A DNA stretch of 6,353 nucleotides from contig JACCTF010000039.1 in the NCBI GenBank assembly GCA_013812565.1, positions 1-6,353 on the forward strand. Reading direction: 5' to 3'. Positions 1 to 6,121 of the stretch are shown here, piece after piece. The DNA comes from Pyrinomonadaceae bacterium (lineage in GTDB: Bacteria; Acidobacteriota; Blastocatellia; Pyrinomonadales; Pyrinomonadaceae). The position numbers and the translations under genes are program-made. The notes below the pieces were generated by a model, which worked only from the letters and a program-made list of their open reading frames with translations, was not told the DNA's origin and did not search any database. Positions within the stretch are counted from its first letter, which is position 1. Each line of letters opens with the position of its first letter.

Positions 1-1
1 G

Positions 2-2926
2 GACTTACCGCTCGGCGACCGGCGCACGATGAATCTCATCCAGATCACCGGTTCAGCCGTCTTCGTCAACTATGATGCCGGAGGCAAGCCGAATTTCAGT
101 TTGTCGGGCGGGCGCACCCAGAGCCAGAACTTCCTGATCGACGGTGGCACGGCGCAGAACATGCGCCTCGGCATCGGCCAGATCGATGTCGATCCGCCGG
201 TTGAGACGGTGCAGGAAGTAAAGGTTTTGAACAACAGCTTTTCTGCCGAGTATGGCGGCTCTGCAGGTGGTGTGATCATCGCCACCACCAAGTCTGGAAC
301 CAACGATCTGCACGGAAGCTTATTCGAGTACGTGCGGAATGATGTTTTGGATGCGGCCAACTTTTTTGCGCCCGTAGAGAATGGTGAGAAAGTGAAATCG
401 CCGGTGCGCTACAACGTCTTCGGCGGCACAATCGGCGGGCCGGTATTGCTGCCGCGCTTTGGGGAAGGGGGACCGGCCATCTACAACGGACGCAACCGCA
501 CGTTCTTCTTTTTCGGTTATGAAGGCGCGCGCCGCACCGACGGCTTGATCCGCAACCTGACAGTGCCGACGCTTGAACAGCGACAAGGAGATTTCTCGCG
601 AACCTTTGATGCTCAGGGCCGATTGATGACGATTTATGATCCTGCCACGACGCGGCTACTTCTAAACGGCCAGAATGTGCGCGATCCGTTCCCCGGTAAT
701 CGCATTCCACTTAACCGCCTTGATCCGGTAGCGCAGCGGCTACTCGAATTTTATCCGCTGCCGAACCGTCCGCTCGACGCTTCCGGCGGCAACAACTTCC
801 GCGCCAACTATGGGCGCATCCTTAACCGCAGCAACTTCACCGTCAAGATTAATCACAACTTCACCGACCAAGACAAATTCGATTTCCGCTATCTCTACAA
901 TAGCGACAACCTGGACTTCACGAGCGTCTTTCCGAACATCGCCGCCGAAACATTAAGCCCGTCCCTGCGTCACCAGAACTATTTCTATTGGGCATACACC
1001 CGCGTCATCAGCCCGACCGTCATCAACGAACTTCGGTACACGTTTGCAGACCGCATTAACCACGAACAATCGTTCGGACTCGGCGGCGAGTATCCGACAC
1101 AACTGGGCCTCGGCGGCGTGCCCGGCGGTGCGTTCCCGCAGTTCAATGTAACGAGTTTTACCTCGCTCGGCGCGGGCACTCATGAACGCCGTCAGTTTCC
1201 GATCCGCCAGCATCAAATCGTGGACAATGTTTCGATCACGCGCGGGCGTCACTCCATCAAGTTCGGCGGCGAGTGGCGTCCTTCGTTCAACTATGAAGTC
1301 AACCGGCCGTCGATCTCCGGGCAGTTCGGCTTTAGTCCGCTGGCGACTGCTCTACCCGGTAACGCCCGCACGGGAAATGCTTTAGCGAGTTTGCTCGTCG
1401 GCTTCGTCAATACCTTCACCTTGCGCGAAACCGAAGTGCTCGACCGCTCAAGCAACTACCTGGCGGCCTTCATCCAAGATGACTGGACGGTGAGTTCTAA
1501 TTTGACCTTGAACCTCGGCGTGCGTTGGGAGACCGACACGCCGATCAAAGATAAGAACAACCGGATGAACGGCTTCGACACAGAAGCGATCAATCCGGTA
1601 TCAGGCACTCCGGGCGTCGTGCGCTTTGCGGGCGTTAACGGATGGCCCGAGTTGCCGTACCCCACCGACTGGAACAATTTCGGGCCACGCATCGGCTTCG
1701 CCTATCGTCCGTTTGGCTCCAAACATACTGTCGTGCGCGGTGGCTTCGGTATCTTCTTTGCGCACCCCTTCGATCACGGCGCGCCAAGCTCGGCGGCGCT
1801 CGGCTTTGAACGCTCGCTCAACCTCAACTCGCCGGACAACGGCATCACCGCGCCGTTCTTCCTGAGAAACGGTGTTCCGGCTTCAGGTTTGGGTACAGCT
1901 ACGAGAGACGACCGCTTCGGCGCAGTCCGCGTTGGACAGCCGACAACGACCGCCGTCACCTTCTTCGAGCGCGACCGAGCTACGGGCTACTCGCAGCAGT
2001 TCAACCTCGGCGTCCAGCACGAGCTGCCCGGCACGATCCTTGCCGAAGTTAGCTATGTCGGCAATCTCTCGCGCAAACTGCCAAGCACAAGCATCTCGAT
2101 TAACCAGACCGCGCCCGGTCGGGTCGGCGCGACCCAAGCGCAGATCAACCGCCCGTTTCCGCAGTTTACAAATGTGACGTTGCTGTTCCCGACCTTCGGC
2201 ATCTCGAACTATCATGCCGCCGTCGTGCGCGCCGAGAAGCGGTTCTCCTACGGCTTCAACTTCCTGACCACCTACACCTGGTCGAAGTTCTTGAATAACA
2301 CGGACGAAGGCGGCGCAACGCTCGGCGACACGGATTTGTACGCCGACTATTACAACCGGCAATACGACTACGGCCCGTCGGCAAACGACATCCGCCACCG
2401 CTTCACCCTCAGTTCGGTGTACGAGTTGCCGGTCGGGCCGGGTAAACGGTTTCTCGCCAGCAATGTGGTGGGCAAGATTTTCGGCGGCCTCTCGCTCGGC
2501 GTGTTAGCGACGGTTCAATCCGGTCCGCCCATTACGGTCACGACCCAAGTCAACACGACCAACGCTTTCTCCGCGGGCGGGCAGCGCGCCGACCTCGTTG
2601 GAAGTCCCGAGCTCCCGACGGGTGAGCGCACTATCGAGCGGTGGTTCAACACGGACGCTTTCGCCCAGCCTGCACTGGGAAGGTTCGGCACGAGCGGGCG
2701 CAGCATCTTGCGCGGCGACGGCGACATCAACTTCGATCTTTCGCTTTTGAAGAACATCGCCCTGGGCGAAGGGCGGCGGTTGCAGCTTCGCGTCGAAGCG
2801 ATCAATGCCTTCAACCATCCGAACTTCGATCTACCGGGCAGCACGTTTGGCGCGCCGGGCTTCGGCGTCATTAACTCGGCCGGGCCGGGGCGCAGATTGC
2901 AATTGGGCGTGCGCTTTGTGTTCTAA
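2..2926 (+). CDS. Oar-like TonB-dependent outer-membrane receptor, 5'-truncated
   Basis: The frame is open from base 2, so the N-terminus lies outside the window and the ATG at 29 is an internal Met, not a start. 974 residues are visible. The first ~120 are the second half of a plug domain: LPLGDRRTMNLIQITG near the edge, then FLIDGG, then VQEVKVLNNSFSAEYGGSAG and the TKSGTNDLHGSLFEYVRND block typical of Oar-like receptors. The remainder is a long beta-barrel with alternating aromatic and polar strands (e.g. NLGVRWETD, GFNFLTTYTWSKF). It ends with NAFNHPNF and the terminal strand RRLQLGVRFVF, whose last Phe fits an outer-membrane assembly signal. Family members are usually 1,000-1,200 residues with an N-terminal carboxypeptidase-regulatory-like Ig fold, so perhaps 100-200 residues including the signal peptide are missing. 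The expected role is TonB/ExbBD-powered uptake of a large ligand, or envelope function as for Myxococcus Oar. The substrate cannot be read from sequence. It converges with the downstream sulfatase. Confidence 0.93.
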   Translation, partial: DLPLGDRRTMNLIQITGSAVFVNYDAGGKPNFSLSGGRTQSQNFLIDGGTAQNMRLGIGQIDVDPPVETVQEVKVLNNSFSAEYGGSAGGVIIATTKSGTNDLHGSLFEYVRNDVLDAANFFAPVENGEKVKSPVRYNVFGGTIGGPVLLPRFGEGGPAIYNGRNRTFFFFGYEGARRTDGLIRNLTVPTLEQRQGDFSRTFDAQGRLMTIYDPATTRLLLNGQNVRDPFPGNRIPLNRLDPVAQRLLEFYPLPNRPLDASGGNNFRANYGRILNRSNFTVKINHNFTDQDKFDFRYLYNSDNLDFTSVFPNIAAETLSPSLRHQNYFYWAYTRVISPTVINELRYTFADRINHEQSFGLGGEYPTQLGLGGVPGGAFPQFNVTSFTSLGAGTHERRQFPIRQHQIVDNVSITRGRHSIKFGGEWRPSFNYEVNRPSISGQFGFSPLATALPGNARTGNALASLLVGFVNTFTLRETEVLDRSSNYLAAFIQDDWTVSSNLTLNLGVRWETDTPIKDKNNRMNGFDTEAINPVSGTPGVVRFAGVNGWPELPYPTDWNNFGPRIGFAYRPFGSKHTVVRGGFGIFFAHPFDHGAPSSAALGFERSLNLNSPDNGITAPFFLRNGVPASGLGTATRDDRFGAVRVGQPTTTAVTFFERDRATGYSQQFNLGVQHELPGTILAEVSYVGNLSRKLPSTSISINQTAPGRVGATQAQINRPFPQFTNVTLLFPTFGISNYHAAVVRAEKRFSYGFNFLTTYTWSKFLNNTDEGGATLGDTDLYADYYNRQYDYGPSANDIRHRFTLSSVYELPVGPGKRFLASNVVGKIFGGLSLGVLATVQSGPPITVTTQVNTTNAFSAGGQRADLVGSPELPTGERTIERWFNTDAFAQPALGRFGTSGRSILRGDGDINFDLSLLKNIALGEGRRLQLRVEAINAFNHPNFDLPGSTFGAPGFGVINSAGPGRRLQLGVRFVF

Positions 2927-3033
2927 ACACAGGGGGCACAGGCGAGTGGCATTTGCTCGTGTTGATGATGCTTGCGTGCATCTTAGGTGAGTTGCTGACT
3001 ACGCTCGGGTAAGCTCTTGAAACTCGAAGGACT

Positions 3034-3048
3034 GCTGCGCCGGGCAGC
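3034..3048. terminator. Weak hairpin between convergent genes
   Basis: In the 141-base gap between the convergent receptor and sulfatase stops, GCTGC (3034-3038) pairs with GCAGC (3044-3048) around a GCCGG loop. The stem is only five base pairs and no T-run follows on either strand, so it is at best a weak or Rho-assisted end point. No better bidirectional terminator is visible in 2927-3067, and no gene fits there. Confidence 0.2.
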
Positions 3049-3067
3049 CTGTCATTACCAATGCTAT

Positions 3068-4603
3068 TCACTGCCGTGTGGTCGGTATCATGGCCGCGTT
3101 ACCGAAGTAAGGGTAACGGTCGAAGCGGTCATCATCACTCGTCGCGCGCGGGTCGGCGGTCTCCCTCATCCACTTGTCTAAACTCGTGCGCAGCAGCCGC
3201 CGAGCGTCGGCATAGCGCGGCTCGCCGACGACGTTCACGAGTTGCGCCGGGTCTGTACGTAAATCGAAGAGTTCTTCCGCCGGGCGTTTCTCAAAAGCTA
3301 AACGGAAAAAGTTAGCGATCTCTTTGTCGGTGCGCTTGTCTAAGATCAACTGTTTGGTCGGCGAGGCGTCCACGTCGCCGAAGGCGCCGACCGCCTTGTA
3401 CATCTCCGGGTCTCCGGCGGGCCAGCGGTCCGGTCGCAGATTACGTACGTAGAGAAAATCCGTTGTTCGAATCGCCCGGACGGGATAGCTCAGATCGCCG
3501 CGCCGCACGTTGGCATGGCGCTCGCGCTCAAGGAAGACGTGATCACGCCCAGCATCTTTCCTGCCTTTGAGTAGCCCGACAAGGCTGCGGCCGGTCATCT
3601 CTTTGAGCGGCTTGAGTCCCGCCGCTTCGAGAAACGTCGGCGCGAAGTCGGCGTGGCTGACAAAGTCGCTGATGATTTGTCCGCCCTTCACCTGTGCAGT
3701 CCATCGGATCGCCAACGGCATCCGACTGCCGCTGTCTCGGATGTTTGCTTTGGCACGAGGAAACGGCATCCCGTTGTCGCTCGTAATCATGATTACGGTG
3801 TTGTCCAACTGCCCGGCCGCCTCCAGCAACTGAAGCAGTTCGCCGACTTCGCGGTCGAACCGCTGCACCTCGAAGTAGTAATCCAGAATGTCGCCGCGAA
3901 CCTCGGGGGTGTCGGGCAGGAAGGCGGGCACTTGTACGTCTTCAAGCCGCATCCCTGATTGCAGACCCGTGCCCCGGACGTAAGGGCGGTGCGGGTCTTG
4001 GCTGCCAAACCAAAAGCAGAAAGGCTTATCGGCGGGCTTGCCCCTGAAAAACTCTTCAAAGCTCTTGAAGGTCGGGCCGGCTGGGTTGCGCATCCGGCCG
4101 TTCTCTTCGAGTTTGGCTGACGGGATGGTTTGCGTCGTCACCTGCGAGTTTTGGACACGGCCCGTGCCGCCGAGGACACCGGGCCCCCAGCCTTTGCGCG
4201 TGTAGCCGACGTAGTACCCGGCGGCCTCCAGCAAATCCGGATAGACGGCGAACTTCTTCGGCAAGAAGCCGTGCAGGTTGGCTCCTTCTTCAAGGCGGTG
4301 GACGGTCTGCCCGGTGAGCACGGCGGCGCGCGACGGCGTGCAGGAGGGTGAGACGCAGTAGGAGTTTGTAAAGAGCGCGCCTTCACGCGCGACGCGATCA
4401 AAGTTTGGGGTCTTTACGATTTTGTCGCCGTAAATACCGGCGTGTGGGTATGACCAATCATCGGCGATGATAAAGAGGATGTTCGGGCGTTTGATAGCTT
4501 GCCTGGTAGCGTGCGCGGGAGCCGTCGGCGCCGACAACACGATCAAGATTAGACACAGTCCGAGGGCGGCGATGATGCTTTGCAAAACGATTGATCTACG
4601 CAT
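3068..4603 (-). CDS. Exported sulfatase, heparan N-sulfatase (sulfamidase)-like
   Basis: Complete 511-residue sulfatase. Residues 1-32 form a signal peptide: MRRS, a hydrophobic core, then APAHA with likely cleavage after Ala32. The alkaline-phosphatase-like fold starts at PNILFIIADDW, where Asp48 and Asp49 should bind Ca2+. The sulfatase signature CTPSR (88-92) follows; Cys88 would be converted to formylglycine by a maturase not seen here. Further active-site candidates are Lys137, His205 in DPHRP, Asp276-Asn277 in SDNG, and Lys285. From memory, the blocks around VPAFLPDTPE, SDNGMPFP, SYPVRAIRTTDF and ELFDLRTDP align with human sulfamidase (SGSH), which removes N-linked sulfate from glucosamine. 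That makes a glycan sulfatase likely, but the substrate is inferred. The Lys-x-His motif of SGSH reads Lys137-Gly-Trp139, so that His is replaced. Signal peptide and family imply periplasmic or extracellular action. ATG 4603 is chosen because it gives the full signal peptide and has a well-placed Shine-Dalgarno. It is convergent with the receptor and appears monocistronic. Confidence 0.93.
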   Translation of the reverse strand: MRRSIVLQSIIAALGLCLILIVLSAPTAPAHATRQAIKRPNILFIIADDWSYPHAGIYGDKIVKTPNFDRVAREGALFTNSYCVSPSCTPSRAAVLTGQTVHRLEEGANLHGFLPKKFAVYPDLLEAAGYYVGYTRKGWGPGVLGGTGRVQNSQVTTQTIPSAKLEENGRMRNPAGPTFKSFEEFFRGKPADKPFCFWFGSQDPHRPYVRGTGLQSGMRLEDVQVPAFLPDTPEVRGDILDYYFEVQRFDREVGELLQLLEAAGQLDNTVIMITSDNGMPFPRAKANIRDSGSRMPLAIRWTAQVKGGQIISDFVSHADFAPTFLEAAGLKPLKEMTGRSLVGLLKGRKDAGRDHVFLERERHANVRRGDLSYPVRAIRTTDFLYVRNLRPDRWPAGDPEMYKAVGAFGDVDASPTKQLILDKRTDKEIANFFRLAFEKRPAEELFDLRTDPAQLVNVVGEPRYADARRLLRTSLDKWMRETADPRATSDDDRFDRYPYFGNAAMIPTTRQ

Positions 4604-4611
4604 TTGATGAA

Positions 4612-4618
4612 TCCTCTT
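4612..4618 (-). promoter_or_regulatory. Shine-Dalgarno of the sulfatase
   Basis: On the minus strand AAGAGGA ends eight bases before the ATG at 4603-4601. The sequence and spacing are good and support this start over internal Met codons. Confidence 0.7.
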
Positions 4619-4809
4619 TCCATCTTGAGTGGCTTCAGCAGACCGGTAGAAGTGTGGCTAGAACAACTCCGAATCTACTTTAGAAGAACCAAACATCGGC
4701 GGCATGAAAGTGGCATCTGTTGCGGGAGCCACGTTAATATGCTCGACCGTCGCCGACAGGAAGCTCACATACCACGCGGCTTAGACAGTTCCTCGTAAAT
4801 TGACGCAAC

Positions 4810-4838
4810 ATACTAACGGCAGAGTCGTAGTGTGCCAA
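4810..4838 (-). promoter_or_regulatory. Candidate sigma70-type promoter for the sulfatase
   Basis: On the minus strand TTGGCA (4838-4833; 5/6 match to TTGACA) is followed after exactly 17 bases by TAGTAT (4815-4810; 4/6 match to TATAAT). Transcription would start near 4803 and give a leader of about 200 bases before the sulfatase. It is the best sigma70-like pair I found upstream of that gene, but consensus matches of this quality occur by chance in 1 kb, and no operator is recognisable nearby. Confidence 0.3.
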
Positions 4839-4974
4839 GCGCCGATTTGAAAATAAACTTTTCGGATTAAAACTTGGTGATGTAGACGCGACTAAGGCTC
4901 GCTACATTCAAGGGGCGATGAACCCGGACAGAGTGGCTGATGATCTCAGCGGGGAAGCGATGGCGGTGATATAG
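4831..4974 (+). pseudogene. Possible gene-remnant C-terminus, unrecognised
   Basis: A 47-codon frame opens right after a stop at 4828-4830 and ends at TAG 4972-4974. Its second half reads like real protein: KLGDVDATKARYIQG, then AMNPDRVADDLSGEAMAVI. The only ATG early enough to matter is 4918-4920, where the AGGGG just upstream is two bases away, too close for a normal ribosome site. I do not recognise the family. It could be the tail of a lost gene or a chance open frame. It overlaps the candidate sulfatase promoter, so both readings may not hold. Confidence 0.18.
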
Positions 4975-5186
4975 CGAAGAAGGCATGCACATCGGCAGAT
5001 GATGTCACAAGATTTGTTATGTTGCATCGCTAGCCCGTTAAGTTGACAATACCACCTGCCCGAATCATCGCTGAATCGATCTTCCCAACCTTCACATCAA
5101 AATAAGCAAAGCTATTTTTTATCTTCATGGGGAAAAAACGGCGCGCAGGCAAATCCTTGAAACGGCCCATTCCCGGCACAAGTAAT

Positions 5187-5218
5187 GCACATGAAAGTGT
5201 GCGGGTCGCTTCGACCGC
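5187..5218. repeat. Tandem small hairpins
   Basis: Two inverted repeats abut. GCACA (5187-5191) pairs with TGTGC (5198-5202) around TGAAAG. GCGG and TCG (5201-5204, 5206-5208) pair with CGA and CCGC (5212-5214, 5215-5218) around CTT, leaving G5205 bulged. They share two bases, so only one can form fully at a time. Function unknown. They belong to the structured stretch that continues to about 5452. Confidence 0.4.
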
Positions 5219-5256
5219 CGCTTTCCGAGCGCCCCATACACAGTACAGGGGCAAGA

Positions 5257-5354
5257 CACACCACTAAAGGCCCGCACGACGTTCCATTCAACCGCACCCC
5301 GCGCCCGTAAGATTCGCCCCCTGCTCTCACACCACCGTGCGGGTTGCCACACGC
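5257..5354 (-). mobile_element. Possible group II intron 3'-end remnant
   Basis: On the minus strand CGTGTGG (5353-5347) pairs with CCGCACG (5342-5336) around a CAAC loop, and GGTGGTGTGAGAGC follows directly. The hairpin plus the GGTGGTGTGAGAG tail resembles, from memory, domain V and its junction to domain VI in bacterial group II introns. The stem contains a G-U pair that becomes a C-A mismatch on the plus strand, so the structure favours minus-strand RNA. Against this, I see no complete 34-base domain V, no domain VI bulged-A helix and no reverse transcriptase anywhere in the window. If correct it is a dead 3' fragment. Alternatively it is an unrelated structured RNA or regulatory leader. 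Confidence 0.22.
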
Positions 5355-5369
5355 TTTCTTGGCAGCGCC

Positions 5370-5385
5370 TGTCAGGATTCTGACA
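5370..5385. repeat. Perfect 6-bp inverted repeat
   Basis: TGTCAG (5370-5375) and CTGACA (5380-5385) pair perfectly around GATT. There is no flanking T-run, so it is not an obvious terminator. It could be an operator half-site pair or part of the adjoining structured stretch. Confidence 0.35.
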
Positions 5386-5434
5386 CTACTTAATCGGCAG
5401 TGATGGCGGAGACCGGCTAGAATCTATGAATATA

Positions 5435-5452
5435 GCTATCAAAAGAGATAGC
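5435..5452. repeat. Perfect 6-bp inverted repeat
   Basis: GCTATC (5435-5440) and GATAGC (5447-5452) pair perfectly around an A-rich loop (AAAAGA). It sits about 170 bases before the right-hand gene pair and could be a regulator site or an RNA hairpin. No terminator T-run follows on either strand. Confidence 0.35.
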
Positions 5453-5619
5453 AGTAGAGACGGCACTGGATGAGCTTGTTTGACATTCGATAACCCCTTC
5501 TTACTCATCCCTACCTATCCAACACGGTTCTTACACTTTCCAAACAAACCAGGAAGAAGTCGCCGTAGGCTCCGCTCACAGATGGAAACCTTTAAGGAAA
5601 TTAGTAGAAAACACACGCT

Positions 5620-6119
5620 ATGATTGCAGGAATAGTCTTATTTATCTTTGCTTTTGGATTCACGCCACCTGCCCAAGCTGGCACGTCCCAACAGGTACAA
5701 GAAGAAGCGCAGAAAAAGCCGGAAGAGAAAGCACCGGCACAAATAGATGAAAAGCCACAGCCGACACCGGACAGCAAGGCGAAAAAGAATTGGGCTTTCA
5801 CTTACGGCGGCGAGGTCACAAACTATGTCGAGCGCATTTTTCGGCAATAGTACGCGTCAATGGCTTGAGACGAGCATCCGTCTGGACGGGACAGTCCGTT
5901 ATAAAAAATTCACCGCAGGCGTCAGCGGCGGGCTAGTGACTCGGTGCGGTTGATCGCTCGGCCGGAGACACCTTCGGCGACGATGTCGTCGAACACGCAA
6001 AGACGATTAGCGGCGAGCGCACAAAGCTACTGTTGGCGACACGCTACGTTCCATCCTCCAGTTGGCGGGCTTCTGTGCTTCGGTTTCGTCATGATTCCGA
6101 AACAGTTATCGAAGGATGA
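5620..6119 (+). pseudogene. Frameshifted secreted/outer-membrane protein gene
   Basis: Three successive frames each carry coding-like sequence. Frame A, 5620-5850, has a signal peptide (MIAGIVLFIFAFGFTPPAQA, likely cut after Ala20), then a Lys/Glu/Pro-rich linker to about residue 53, then NWAFTYGGEVTNYVERIF before a TAG at 5848. Frame B, about 5840-5941, continues with GNSTRQWLETSIRLDGTVRY and KKFTAGVSGGLVT before TGA 5951-5953. Frame C, about 5940-6119, continues with DRSAGDTFGDDVVEH and ERTKLLLATRYVPSSSWR to TGA 6117-6119. Removing one T from T5 (5837-5841) and one base near 5942-5951 gives a single frame of about 165 residues. The alternating-polarity segments suggest beta-strands of a cell-envelope protein; the family is not recognised. 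The ATG at 5620 lacks a good Shine-Dalgarno: AAGGA at 5594-5598 is 21 bases away. Sequencing error is possible, but two 1.5-2.9-kb genes in the same window are intact, so decay is favoured. Confidence 0.5.
6111..6116 (+). promoter_or_regulatory. Shine-Dalgarno deciding the start of the sensor-like gene
   Basis: GAAGGA lies five bases before the ATG at 6122 and runs into the alternative ATG at 6116, which it could not serve. This favours 6122 as the start. The site lies inside the last codons of the upstream broken frame, as expected for translational coupling. Confidence 0.5.
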
Positions 6120-6121
6120 AG

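Larger units (their letters stand above)
4604..5619. other. 1-kb gap without a convincing gene
   Basis: The stretch separates the divergently oriented sulfatase and right-hand gene pair. It contains only short open frames, none with a recognisable domain together with a good start and ribosome binding site. Its contents are the sulfatase leader and candidate promoter (4604-4838), a start-less coding-looking frame (4831-4974), a featureless part (4975-5180), a hairpin and repeat-rich part (about 5187-5452), and a last featureless part (5453-5619) presumably holding the promoter of the right-hand genes. I could not place that promoter. The mixture suggests remnants of lost genes or an inserted element. 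Confidence 0.6.

Noticed and set aside
29..31. ATG at 29 as the start of the receptor
   Set aside because: The frame is open to base 2 and the residues before it (DLPLGDRRT) belong to the conserved plug motif, so the true start is outside the window.
276..710. 144-residue minus-strand open frame inside the receptor gene
   Set aside because: It is antisense to strongly family-like coding sequence, Arg/Ser/Cys-rich, and has no recognisable domain; typical of shadows in GC-rich DNA.
1883..2398. 171-residue minus-strand open frame inside the receptor gene
   Set aside because: Antisense shadow of the beta-barrel coding region, with low-complexity composition and no motif.
4604..4798. 64-residue plus-strand frame starting next to the sulfatase ATG
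   Set aside because: It overlaps the sulfatase leader and Shine-Dalgarno on the other strand, has no ribosome site, and its composition is not protein-like.
5043..5071. TTGACA at 5043-5048 as a promoter
   Set aside because: No -10-like hexamer at proper spacing and no gene following.
5030..5352. Overlapping minus-strand frames (74-75 residues) in the gap
   Set aside because: Several frames overlap over the same bases, none has a good ribosome site or known motif, and the stretch is better explained by inverted repeats.
5187..5452. CRISPR array or tRNA in the repeat-rich stretch
   Set aside because: Repeats are 7-8 bases, irregularly spaced and in mixed orientation, with no equal spacers. 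No cloverleaf or T-loop consensus is present.
5480..5508. TTGACA at 5480-5485 as promoter of the right-hand genes
   Set aside because: The -35 match is perfect, but nothing at 16-18 bases downstream resembles TATAAT (best is TACTCA).
5837..5841. Programmed -1 frameshift at T5 in the broken gene
   Set aside because: Coding sequence continues in the +1 frame. A -1 slip would enter a frame with junk-like residues, and a second shift would still be needed near 5942.
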